DNA of 64,000 nt from Nematopogon swammerdamellus (taxonomy: Eukaryota; Arthropoda; Insecta; Lepidoptera; Adelidae): assembly GCA_946902875.1 (NCBI GenBank), contig OX336342.1, positions 15,059,523 through 15,123,522 on the forward strand, written 5' to 3'. Shown here in pieces: positions 44,290-54,860 of this stretch. Within the stretch, counting starts at the first letter, position 1. Each line of letters begins with the position of its first letter. Both the position numbers and the translations under genes were made by a program. The notes below the pieces were generated by a model. It did not search any database and was not told the origin of the DNA. It saw only the letters and a list, made by a program, of their open reading frames with translations.

Positions 44290-44765
44290 TAAAGGGCGAG
44301 GCCGAAGGCCGAGCTGCGTTCAGGTAAACGATATTCTTCTCGAAGAAAGTAAGTAAATAATGGCGAGACCGAAGGTGGAGCTGCGTTCAGATAAACGATA
44401 AACCTTCTAGAATATAGTAAATAAGGGCGCGTCCGAACGCCAAGCTGCGTTCGCGTAAACGATATTATATTATATCGAAGAAAGCAAGTCATTAAGGGTG
44501 AGGCCCGAGGCTGGAGAAGGTTTATAGTTTACCTGAACGCAGCTCGGCCTTCGGCTTCGCCTTTAGTTACTTACTTTCATCGAGCAAGAATATGGTTAAC
44601 CTGAACACAGCTCGGCCTTCGTCCTCGCGTTTAGTTACTTACTTTCTTCTAGAAAGTTTATCGTCTTCCTGAACGCAGCTCGGCCTTCGGCCTCGCCCTT
44701 AGTTACTTACCTTCTTCTTTTGAAATACGAATTTCACGCGAGCAAAGCCGCGGGCAAAAGCTATA
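44290..44765. mobile_element. Palindromic minisatellite Helitron
   Basis: Minus-oriented 68-bp units (44293-44515: GCCGAAGGCCGAGCTGCG) invert at about 44515-44530 (GAAGGTTTATAGTTTACCTG) into plus-oriented units (CAGCTCGGCCTTCGGC). The block ends AATACGAATTTCACGCGAGC-AAAGCCGCGGGCAAAAGCTAT. The inversion junction matches that at 11660-11700. The 3' terminus is altered (CTAT instead of CTRR). Confidence 0.75.
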
Positions 44766-44917
44766 TGTACATGTTAATAAATATTTTCAGCGCATAACCA
44801 GTTAAACTGTTTTCTTTTTAAGATTTAGTATCACAAATTATTATTTTCATGTGGTTCTGAAAGAATAATTTGTCATGTTCAGTTATCCACGCGGACGAAG
44901 TCGCGGGCAACAGCTAG
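44766..44917 (+). mobile_element. Helitron E 3' end
   Basis: GTTATCCACGCGGACGAAGT, CGCGGGCAACAG and CTAG at 44914-44917 before T. CGCG-GACGAAGT-CGCG makes the terminal hairpin. A related end (CACGCGAACGAAGTCGCGAG) occurs at about 50617. The 5' end is not identified. Confidence 0.6.
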
Positions 44918-44946
44918 TAACATACAAAAATATAAATTACCAATTT

Positions 44947-45386
44947 AAAAACCCCCGACCCTTAAAGTAAAAAATAATTTCCGTTTACTTACTTAAAGGA
45001 GTCGGGGGGACCGCTAAGTAAATACCCGCGCTGAGTTTTTATATTGTATTTACATAGCGGTCCCCCAACTCATTTAAGTAAGTAAACGTAAATTATTACT
45101 GACTGTTTGAGGGTTGGGGGTTTTTTTTTTTTATTTTAAATTTATCTTTTATTTTAAATTGGTTCATCCGTGAGACTTACTTGTTTTATTACTTTATAAC
45201 TTGATTACTAAAATAGCTAAGAACCGCCCCGGTTAAACCAGCTTTCTAATAAAAAAACCGCATCCAAATCGGTCCATCCGTTTGGGAGCTGCGATGCCAT
45301 AGACGGACACACAGACAGGCAGACACACACACAGACAGACGGAGGCGTCAAACTTATAATAACCCTCCTTTTGCGTCGGGGGTTAA
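44947..45386. mobile_element. CCCCCGAC-ended MITE with internal foldback
   Basis: Left AAAAACCCCCGACC, right GTCGGGGGTTAAAAAT. Inside is a 52-bp inverted pair (44975-45033 and 45046-45103) around GGxGACCGCTAxGTAAATAC with a short loop, then TCGGTCCATCCGTTTGGGAG and an (ACAG/ACAC)n stretch. No coding capacity. Superfamily unknown. Confidence 0.7.
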
Positions 45387-46243
45387 AAATAAGAAATGTT
45401 ATTGATGTACCTACTTAACATGCGAGTGTTCACCGGCTCTACCACCGACCTTGACGAGCCAACCTTTGTACTATAATTCTCCAGTTAAACTACCACTAAG
45501 TGTCAAAATAACTGAGTAAAATGACATGAGCCACTTATTTATTTGGCGATAGTAAATAATAAGTATGTTCATAAATAATATGTTTTTTTTTTCAAGTGAG
45601 GTGGTAGTCAGTGTACATAATTTCACACAGAGCATAATGTAAGCATAACATAGCCACATAATTTATTTTTTCTGTGTATTTATACAGGGTGTCCCAGAAA
45701 CCGACGATAATCCTTTAACAGGAGATAGGGCTGCTAATTACCTCTCAGAATATCTAATTTTAGGTTTAGTAAAAATGGCTTAGTTTTTGAGATATTGTCA
45801 TTTTTGTAAAAATCCAAAATTTTCTCCCTCAGCTCATTTTTTTAAATGCCACAAGTACAAATGTAAGATTTTCTTAAATCTAGTTTTTGTCAAATATTCC
45901 TGAAAAGTAAGGCTTTCACACGGTATAATTTATTTTTTCATGTTTAATCCTGTTTAGCTGAAAAACGACTTAAGAGCCACATGTTAAAAAAATTTCAGCC
46001 GCATCCCTTGAGTTTGGCCCTTCGCGGTGAAAAAAAAAGTTACTACACTAAAGTGGCATTATGCAACAAAAATACGCTGATCTAATGTAGTTTTTAAAAT
46101 GGTACATCACTTACCGATTTGCCCAACAATTTATGAGATATTGTTATTTAACTGCAAAAGGACCTCGGAATTTGATAACTGTTCTACCAAGTACGAATTG
46201 GAATAAAATAAACACTTAAAGTAAATTGGTATTTATTAACCTG

Positions 46244-46670
46244 TTAAAGTAGATGTTCAAATTGTTTACCACCTACACAAATGCTAGCTCGACATCTTCT
46301 CACAAATGCCCGGTTGATGCGTCGAGCAAGTACTCGATGCAAGTGCAGATACGTCCACCTATTCTATGTAGTTTGTGTTTTCCGTCCAGTTGAGTGTAGT
46401 AGCCGGCACGACCGAAGGGAAGCACTGACGTGGCACCAAGTTCACCTGGTGTTATTGGCTGACATCACGGGTTGTAGGTGATGTAGGCAACCATGTCAGT
46501 TTACATTTTATAAAACCTGAGCTAGGTACTGCCGTAATTCTTTCTTTTAGCTCTATCAAGTTTTCCACCGGTTTTCAGTAAACTTTTTCTTTAAAATAGC
46601 CCAAATAATAAAAATCTAACGGATTTAAATCCGGTGATCTAGACGTCCTGTCTATCTGTGGGGATGCAAG
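46244..46670 (-). pseudogene. Transposase 3' half, left (inverted) arm, with intact C-terminus
   Basis: Read from about 46670 leftwards: SPDLNPLDFYYLG, LIELKERITAV, then a segment of foreign-looking sequence, then RRINRAFVRRCRAS and GGKQFEHLL followed by a stop at 46246-46244. SPDLNPLDF carries the third catalytic Asp of this DDE transposase type, and the xFExLL end is its usual C-terminus as recalled. Frameshifts make it non-functional. Confidence 0.65.
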
Positions 46671-46689
46671 TGGCTAGGAGGCCACAAGA

Positions 46690-47290
46690 CGTCCGTTGAA
46701 TTGTAGAAACTTTAAACGGGCGAATTATCTTGAGTTTCTGCAACAGGAGCTTCAGAGCCTTTTAGAAGATGTACCATTGGCCATACGGAGGTGGTTGCAA
46801 AATGATGGCTGCGCAAAAATTACGCACTTCTCTAGCGTTATGGGCTGGCCCATTACGCTAGAGAAGTGCGTAATTTTTTAGACCAAGCATATCCCCACAG
46901 ATGGATCGGACGTCTAGGTCACCGGATTTAAATCCGTTAGACTTTTATTATTGAGGCTATTTAAAAGAAAAAGTTTACGGGAAACCGGTGGAACCTTCAT
47001 AGAGCTCAAAGAAAGAATTACGGCAGTAGCTCAGGTTTTTTTATGTAAACTGACATGGTTGGCTACATCACCTACAACATCCGTGATGTCAGCCCATAAC
47101 ACTGGGTTGAACTTGGTGCCACGTCAGTGCTTCCCTTCGGTCGTGCCGACTATAGTCAAGTGGACGAAAAACACAAACTATTTACATAGCATAGGTGGCC
47201 GTATCTCCACTTGCATCGAGTACTTACTACCGACGCATCAACAGGGCATTTGTGAGAAGTGTTTATTTTATACCAATTCGTAGTTGGTAG
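46690..47290 (+). pseudogene. Transposase fragment, spacer and right arm, C-terminus deleted
   Basis: Fragments in order: NYLEFLQQELQSLLEDVPLA (46725-46785), WLQNDG (carrying the second catalytic Asp region), a palindromic scramble at 46815-46878, RNFLDQAYPHRWIGR (about 46868-46912), PDLNPLDFYY, LIELKERITAV. The homologous C-terminal end found in the left arm is missing here; the frame runs into unrelated codons up to 47283. Confidence 0.65.
46815..46878. repeat. 64-bp near-perfect palindrome in the foldback spacer
   Basis: AAAAATTACGCACTTCTCTA...TGGGC (46815-46845) pairs with GCCCATTACGCTAGAGAAGT... (46848-46878) around a 2-base loop, with about two mismatches. Confidence 0.9.
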
Positions 47291-47791
47291 AACAGTTATC
47301 AAATTCCGAGGTCTTTTTGCAGTTAAATAACAATATCTCATAAATTATTGGGCAAATCGGTAAGTGATGTACCATTTTAAAAACTACATTAGATGGGCGT
47401 ATTTTTGTTGCATAATGCCACTTTAGTGTAGTTATTTTTTTTTTCACCGCGAAGTGCCAAACTCAAGGGATGAGGCTTAAAAATGTTTAACATGTGGCTC
47501 TTAAGTCGTTTTTCAGCTAAACAGGATTAAACATGAAATAATAAATTATACCGTGTAAAAGCTTTACTTTTCAGGAATATTTGATAAAAACTAGATTTAA
47601 GAAAATCTTACATTTGTACTTGTGGCATTTAAAAAAATGAGCTGAGGGAGAAAATTTTGGATTTTTACAAAAATGACAATATCTCAAAAACTAAGCCATT
47701 TTTACTAAACCTAAAATTATATATTCTGAGAGGTAATTAGCAGCCCTATCTCCTGTTAAAGGATTATCGTCGGTTTCTGGGACACCCTGTA

Positions 47792-49985
47792 TATGTCAGC
47801 AGCTTCAGGAACTCAGAAGTGTTCTGATGGTCACATAATAAAGATATATCTGTCTGTAGCATGTTATCAAACGTTACTGAGGGCAGTTCTCCGAGGAGCA
47901 AGAAACAAGCACGTAACTTAGATAAGGTTCTTGATAAATATATCCGATCGAATATCCCGAGTACCTAAGGCCAATCGCAGGTAAGTGTGTTCGCCATCAA
48001 GGTGAGACTTGCAAGCTTCTAAAAGTATCGCGAATTCCTTCTTGCTCCACGTACATTCTTGTTCGAGTATTAGTTGTGGAATAAAGTATGTTTTGTATGA
48101 TTATGAAAGGAAACGGTGAGGAAAGTTTGGTGTGCGGGGCGCCTCTGCCCTGCCTCTGAGAAGAAGTTTTGTTGGATTCTCGAGGCCGAGCGCGGCCCGA
48201 GTTTGTGCCGTGCCAGTCCGCGGACGGTAAAGGGGCAAAATATATAAGGAAAAATGTTATTAGACAAATTATAAGGGATCATACGAGTACAAGTTTACCT
48301 GTGAAACGCTAAAAATCATAGCATTAAATTACTATAAAATTATAGTCAGAAATCTATTTGAATTGTTTTAGGTACCTATATGAGGGTATAAAGTTTGGTT
48401 GTTTTTACAAAGGCATGAAAAGAACGCAATTTGTCTAATTCTGTTTCTAATAACTGTTTGTTTCTCTGGATTGAAATTCGTGGTTCTGGTAGTTTTTTTT
48501 ACAATTTTTCGTCCATACTTTTCTATAAAATTTTGACCGCAATTCGTCCTTGCCGACACGTTCAGATTATTGACTTAAAACTTTTACGAGCTTTTTATTT
48601 ACTGGAGCATGACCGGCGTCGGACTTGTATAATGTCTTTTCAGTTAGTACCTACAGAGCGGGCCGAGTTGGCGTGTCAACAAAACTTCTCGTCGCGTCAA
48701 CCCCCCGCTGCCGCGCCGACAACGTCACTCCACGGCGTGCTCCGCTTGTTGGCCGCTACGTGCGTATTTTAAGAAAAATCTTGGCTCGGGACGAACGCAG
48801 AATAAATCGGCTCAAACTTACAAACTAGACCTGTACCAACATCGCTTTAGTAAAGTTAACGCAGAACTTCTGCCAAATCCGATTCTCTAACATTCTCTCA
48901 ATTTTCTTCAGTTTTGGAATTATATTCGCCAAGAAACGTAAGGATCAGGCTTTCAGGGTTATGTATGTATCGACACATAAATCAAAGTCAATCAAAGCGG
49001 TTCAAACTAGAAACAAGACGAAAACTAAACATAAACTTGTTTCACAAGGCACTTCAGTTGGATAACCCTCGCATACTCTCATGGTTTATTTATTCACGTG
49101 AGACGCTCTTATTGAATCAGTATGAATAACTGCGTCTGATATCGGGTGACACGACACGTCACTAGCAGCACTGCGGCGCGGCGCCTACTGTCACGACGAC
49201 GAACTATCTAGTATAGGTGTTCGCTATAAACATATAGATGTGTAGTTTCGATACGATACATTTTTTAAGCTCTCTTTGGAAAGTTGTGTGTGTTAAGTAC
49301 ACAATATGAGTGATACATAATATGAGTGAGTGACAAATACTGTAAGTGATTGTTAGTATTTAAAATGAGTACCTATTAAGATTCGTATGTATTTTGCGGA
49401 TTTTTAAGTTATTGCACTAAGCAATTGACTTAACTCAGCAACAAAATGTATATCAATTTACAGGATAAATGATTGTGTAAAAAGCCCGCGACATTCGCCA
49501 CAAATTGAAAGCACTTCGAAGTAAATTTTGGTAAGTCTTCATAAAATCTTTTATAGATATTTTCAAAGCGATGTTCCGAATTGATCTAAGAGCAGAATAC
49601 ATCCGGATATGAGGCTCCATGTGGCGGCGGCGGGGGCGGCGGCGGCGGGTGTCGCTGAAGGCTTGGAGGCTGAAGGCTGGAGGTCGATCGATACGCCACC
49701 GCGGGCTCTTTCATCTTGCTTATCGCGTCTTAAAATTTGAATTGAATTACCCCAGATACGCTGAGAGGGTTACTGGATACCGGAGTTCATATTTAGATGA
49801 GATGCACGCTATACTATGTCTTCACCCTTGACTCTGGACTGGTAGCTTGTAACGGGCAGTCGTATTTTCATATAGGAGTATTACAGGTATTAAAACATGA
49901 GTGTGGACGAGGCGTTAAAATGTGGATATCCGTAATCCTTGCTGTTGGAAAAAGCCGTTATGTTCAGGCATATATGTATTGTAGG
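47792..49985. other. Single-copy DNA, no gene recognised
   Basis: Mostly AT-rich; GC-rich at 48640-48760 and 49620-49700. No supported frames, repeats or RNA genes. Confidence 0.45.
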
Positions 49986-49987
49986 TA

Positions 49988-50819
49988 GGGGGCCGTCCAT
50001 ATATTACGTCATCTATTTTTGCCGATTTTCGACCCCCCCCCCCCCCCCTCCCTACAATCATCCTATCGTCATTAATCTGATGCCCCCCCCCCCCCCTCCC
50101 TCTCGAAAAAAATTACATCATTTTCATTAACTGTATGACAAAATAAGAATTGTTTTTTTAGCTGAAAAACAAGGAGGCACGAGCGGCGGCGTGAACTTTT
50201 AGTGCAACAAAGTGGTACACCTCGCGCATGTGTGAACGGTCGATTTAGAATAAAAACATCAGTAGTAACAGATATAATATATCCGGTATAATATACTGGA
50301 GTAAACATTTAAGATTATTATTATTATATTAGAACCCTGACTGCTAATTCCAATTAAAATTAATTATGTACATATGTGCGGGCTCGATTGAGGGAAGCAC
50401 TGTCACGGCACCTATCTAACTCACCCAGGTGTACTGGGCTGACGTCGCTGGTGCCAGTATTGGTGTATTAGGTGATGCAGCCATCCGTGTAAGTTTCCAT
50501 AAAAAAAATTCTAAAGAATTACGAAGGAAAAACATTTAAAATGCCTTATAATTTTTATTCAGGAAAATGAATGTTTTCCTATTACAGGTGTCAAAACTAT
50601 GCATGAACCTGTAGTGCACGCGAACGAAGTCGCGAGCACAAAACTCATGACCCCAAAATATTGCATATGCAATATTTTGGGGTCATCCGTAATTTACAAG
50701 AATGACGTCAGTTTTGGCAAGACCCCCCCCCCCCCCCCCCCCCCCACGTCATACCATCATCATCCGCAGACCGGACCCCCCGCCCCTAATTTCAAATGAC
50801 GTAATATATGGACGGCCCC
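49988..50819. mobile_element. GGCCGTCCATATATTACGTCA-ended MITE with nested repeats
   Basis: Left end GGGGGCCGTCCATATATTAC followed by GTCAT; the right end, reversed, reads GGGGCCGTCCATATATTACG. TA lies just outside both ends. Poly-C runs occur near both ends (50029-50048, 50083-50096, 50723-50745). The middle contains a ~110-bp segment shared with the 45685-47789 foldback, a Helitron-like 3' hairpin near 50617 and a 40-bp palindrome. I recall the terminal sequence as frequent in Lepidoptera. No coding capacity. Confidence 0.75.
50647..50686. repeat. Perfect 40-bp palindrome
   Basis: ATGACCCCAAAATATTGCAT followed directly by its exact reverse complement, no loop. Confidence 0.95.
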
Positions 50820-51225
50820 TAGGGCATTGTAGGTATGACATTGATGATATAGAATTCTTGGTGAGATTTCGATTTTGCAATAAAATAGATCACGAAGATA
50901 AAACGTAGGCGCAAAAAAGAAAAGAAAAAATTGTTTGACGTCCGTGTGTACCTACATAGTAACTTGACAATATTTCTCTTTTTGAACAATTCCTATAAAA
51001 TAAAGTATGCTTGTTTAAGGATGTTCCTACGACTCCACCGGGGGGTTTGAGCTTTCGAAACTGGGTCGTTAACCGAGTACGCGCTTCGTCAAATTTTATG
51101 TTCCACTTACAAAATGTAGGACCACGCGTAAAATAAATGAAGCCTGCGGTTGAATTTTATATCTCATGTCGCCGAGTAATTGTTTTTCAAATTTATATTT
51201 TTAAACTAATTAACAAAATCTGTCA
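50820..51225. other. Single-copy DNA, no gene recognised
   Basis: AT-rich, nothing supported. Confidence 0.5.
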
Positions 51226-51530
51226 AGTGCGAGTTTTACTCGCGCACGGATGTTTCCGTATCTACCCGCTATCAATAATATCCGCCTATCTTTTGTCTTT
51301 CAACAATGCAATGTATAAGCCTGTGGCGCCATCTATTATTCAGTAGCGTGACTAATAGATTTTTCGCACGTTTGTTGTATGGGATTTAATTTTTAACATT
51401 TTCTTTTTTTCATTATTTCTTGTTATATCCGCCATAGTAACACATATTCTGTGAAAATTTCAACGGGCTACCTATTACGGTTCAAGAGATACAGCCCTCG
51501 GACGGACGGACGGACGGATTTAATAAAAAT
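51226..51530 (+). repeat. Interspersed repeat, single-copy counterpart of the 13501-14240 block
   Basis: AAGTGCGAGTTTTACTCGCG, CTGTGGCGCCATCTATTATT, TATCCGCCATAGTAACACAT, CGGGCTACCTATTACGGTTC and a (GACG)n tract in the same order as at 13860-14160 but with only one copy of the first part. Confidence 0.8.
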
Positions 51531-53037
51531 CTTGAGTAGGAAAAAACGTGCAGTTTGGCTTGATTATAATTACATATTTAATGATTATCTGAATATTGAT
51601 GTGCACAACATAAAACATCTTTACTCACTCAAGTCAAAAGCGCTAACACAACAGAAGGTGGAAAGTTTTTATCGCAAACAAAGATTTTTTAGGCGCGCCG
51701 CGCCTCCGCACCAAGTAGACGTATCAAATCAATAAATAATACATTTATTTTGCATTATTCTTAACCTATACATATTTTCACCATGCACTTAAAATCGGCT
51801 CAGTATGTGCCTCCAGCAAGTATATCGATGAAAGCAGAAAAGGCAAAGTGTCATAAAGTGAAGGCACAAGATACAGATCCCTGTACACAACAGGTCTGCA
51901 GGGAATGAGAGCGCCGCGCTAATAATAAACTAAGTTATTCCCGGGATTCCTTTTACGAAACAAGTTTATCGAGCGCTCAAGCTTTTTTCATCTCCACGGT
52001 AACAAAGTTATAAGTTCTGAAATAACGTTGAGCGGACTACGATTTGGGGACATGCGACGAAAACTGAAACTGAAAAATGTAACTGTAGTTTAGTGTCGTA
52101 TAGTGACAACGATCAGTAAAAATATATTTTCAAATAAAGTGCTAGTTAGGGGAACATTAAACATTTCATGGATTATTATCATATGGGAAACATTTTCAGC
52201 AGACATTTTAAGTTTCAAACGAAAAGCTGAGATATTACGATGTAATAAAAAGGTGAATCCAACTTTTAATTTAATTTCGATCGGTATATTACCATCTATG
52301 CGATATTCCTTTCAACTTAAACACTGATACGACTTCAAAAGACTCTCATAGATGGCTGCCCAGCCAATTAGGATCGTTGCGACTTCCGTTCGTACTTTCG
52401 TGACGTTTCACTTTTTCTGAGTTAGGCCCCATCCCAAAGATGCGTCAAAAATCTTCGCCTAAAAAATCGTGGTCGCACACTTTCTTCTATCACACACGCA
52501 CATTGCGGTTAATTTTTCTCAGAAGAAGCGTCTATAATAAATCAATCAATAGAAAGAACCAAACAGATCGCTCGTGGAGCACTCGACACTGCTTTCATTT
52601 ATGCAGCGTTAGTAGAATACCAACGCTTGTTCTGTACGATTGAGCGCTCGCGAATTGTTATGACAGACAATTCAATTTTCTTCTCGTGCCGAGTTCTCGG
52701 GAGGCGCACGGGACATCTTTATGCAGAGCCCGCTGTGGGGGGATCGCGTCTACAGATCGACTTGGTCACCCTTTTTAACTGCCTGGCCAGTTTAAAGGGT
52801 TTACTCGTCCTTACCGTTTGCGGAAATTAGTAGCACATTTCTTTAAAATGCGAGTAGTAGCAAGCGGACGTCCGACGCGGACGACTACATTACTTCTTAC
52901 CAACGTAAGGTGTTGCAAAGCCGTCCCAGTAACATATTCTGGTACAACTTCCACACAGCCTTCCGCGCTGCAAGACGAGCGTCTTTGTAATACACGGTGA
53001 GATGTATCCCATAATTCCGGCCATGTTCTAATATCCT
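51531..53037. other. Single-copy DNA, no gene recognised
   Basis: Mixed composition. Frames at 52440-53000 lack domains. Confidence 0.45.
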
Positions 53038-53255
53038 TCCTTATCTTTAATAAAATCCAACGTCTGCTTTCTGTCTGTCTGTCTGTCTGTCTGTCTGTCG
53101 GCTTATAACTCGAGAACCACTGAACCGATTTTAATAAAAAAAATCTACGGATAGCTTGATTCTTCCCATCAACTATAGGCTACTTACTATCACGCTAAAT
53201 GGCTTATGAGGTAAGCAGAGAAGTCAAATATGAGAGCGGGCGGAGCCGCGGGCAT
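53038..53255 (+). mobile_element. Helitron C copy
   Basis: TCCTTATCTTTAATAAAATC at 53038, (TGTC)n, the family core, then GAGAGCGGGCGGAGCCGCGG. It ends in GGCATCA instead of ACAGCTAGT, so the last bases have changed. Confidence 0.8.
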
Positions 53256-53569
53256 CATTTATAAAAAGCTCCGTATCGATAATAGAGAAAGCCACGCCGC
53301 TCAACAGAACCTGCACGGATACGCCTGCGGCGCTACATATGATCCCATAACGGACGAGCTCTGCGCGGACGCGCGGGGCGGATGGTCCTCGTCCGCGCCG
53401 CGGAGAAAAATCCTTCCGTTGTTCCGCTGTTTCACTGCATACATCCTCATGTACGTATACAGTCGTCGGCGACGGACGTCAGTCTTGCTACTATTTCCAG
53501 CACGTTTCAGAAATTTACGGATTGGTTCCATTTTTCTTTACATGTTTCCTTTTATTTATTAAGAGTATA
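53256..53569. other. Single-copy DNA, GC-rich, no gene recognised
   Basis: 53280-53410 is CpG-rich. Three overlapping frames on both strands, none with a recognised domain. Confidence 0.4.
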
Positions 53570-54409
53570 CAGGTTGTTCGGCACATCGACCGACAATTTT
53601 TTTTTTTGTAGGTAAGTCATTTGCAACGTTTTGACCCAAGATACCTTTTGTCAGATGTCACGTGGTATAAAGATACGATTTTTTTTCTTTATTTTTGAAA
53701 ATTACCAAAATCCCAGCTTTAAACCCTTGTAACTTTTTTGTTTATGATTCTATCAGAACGAAATATAATTTGTGGTCAAAATTAGGCAGAGAGACAGAAC
53801 AGAACGACAACACAACACGGGCACTCACTTCCCGTATTTGAGAGCTTTTTCGGGAGCATTTTCAAATTTAGAATATGTACCGGTCGCGCGGGCATTCTTG
53901 CAAATTATCCCTAAATTTGTTGTCGTTCTGTTCTGTCTCTGTGCCTAATTTTGACCACATAGTGAATTATTTGTATGACATGTGGTATACCGTTGGGCAT
54001 AAACTAGCGAACTTTTTAAAATAAAATGAAGCGCTTAATTTCTGTCGGTTTTTTTTTAAATGAATTAAGAAATTAAGATTCTGTCATATTTTTACTCGTT
54101 CTCGGGACTTTGGGAGGTCATGAGACCTTTTCATGGTATTAACTTCATCAAATAATATTTTTTCTAGAACAAGGATACATCGTAAAATTGAATAAATTTT
54201 ATTTTGTGCTGATAAAATCATAAACAAAAAAGAACAAAAAAGTTACAAGGGTTTAAACCTGAGATTTTGGTAATTTTCCAAAATAAAGAAAAAAAAATCG
54301 TATCTCGATACCAACTGACATCTGACAAAAGGTATCATGGGTCAAAACGTAGCTAAGGACCCCACTTACCTAATAAAAAATTTTGTCGGTCGATGCGCCG
54401 AACACCTTG
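53570..54409. mobile_element. Foldback element, ~190-bp TIRs with a second nested inverted pair
   Basis: Ends CAGGTTGTTCGGCACATCGA and, reversed, CAAGGTGTTCGGCGCATCGA, flanked by TA. Arms of about 190 bp share ACGTTTTGACCCA, GATACCTTTTGTCAGATGTC, AATTACCAAAATC and CCCTTGTAACTTTTTTGTT. Inside, GTGGTCAAAATTAGGCAGAG...CGACAA (53772-53812) is inverted at 53917-53962. TA duplications suggest a Tc1/mariner-mobilised MITE. No coding. Confidence 0.85.
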
Positions 54410-54424
54410 TATAGTGATGGCGTA

Positions 54425-54860
54425 TGAAAGCTTGTTTTTAGCGTTCCGTCGATTAGCGATTACTAAGCCTACGCCGTCTGTCCGTCCGTCTGGCTTAGAT
54501 TTTAAGAGCTTTATTTTTTAACCGTAATAGGTAGCCAGTTGCAATTAAAAAAAAACTTGTGTTATTATGGCGGATATCCTAACAAATGATCAAAAAAATT
54601 AAGGGGGATCCCCATACAAGAAATAATGTTTTTTTGTCAATGTTTTTTTGTTGTTTGTGCTCTATCGTAAAAACTTTAATATTTAAAAGCGTCAAATTTG
54701 GTGTGATCATTGTGAAAACTATAAAGTAAAACAACAAATAATAAAAACTGTCCAAATGTGAGTCGGGCTCGCGCTAAGGATATCGAAAAATGAAAGAAAA
54801 CAAATTTGTTTTTATAACACACATATCGAGACCGACTTGCACTTGGCAGGTTTTTTTATA
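54425..54860 (-). repeat. Interspersed repeat, GGAACCCT family, minus strand
   Basis: AGCGTTCCGTCGATTAGCG, GTCTGTCCGTCCGTCTGGCT, AACCGTAATAGGTAGCCAGT and TGTGTTATTATGGCGGATAT appear in the reverse of the order seen at 51226-51530. ACCGACTTGCACTTGG closes it at about 54850. Confidence 0.75.

Larger units (their letters stand above)
45685..47789. mobile_element. 2.1 kb foldback transposon, Tc1/mariner-type ends, ~900-985-bp arms
   Basis: Both ends read CAGGGTGTCCCAGAAACCG inwards and TA flanks each side (45683-45684 and 47790-47791). Left arm 45685 to about 46667 is the reverse complement of right arm about 46889 to 47789, highly similar along the full length. The spacer (about 46668-46888) holds a further 31-bp palindrome. 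The arms carry the 3' half of a transposase. The left arm has an extra ~80 bp (about 46216-46294) absent from the right arm. TA duplication and CAGGGTGTCCC ends place it in the Tc1/mariner superfamily broadly. Confidence 0.92.

Noticed and set aside
44235..44290. Reversed B-box-like TTCGAACC, possible tRNA on the minus strand
   Set aside because: The bases around the T-loop do not pair into a T stem and no A box or acceptor stem is visible.
46281..46481. 66-codon plus-strand frame in the left arm of the foldback
   Set aside because: It is antisense to the transposase C-terminal remnant.
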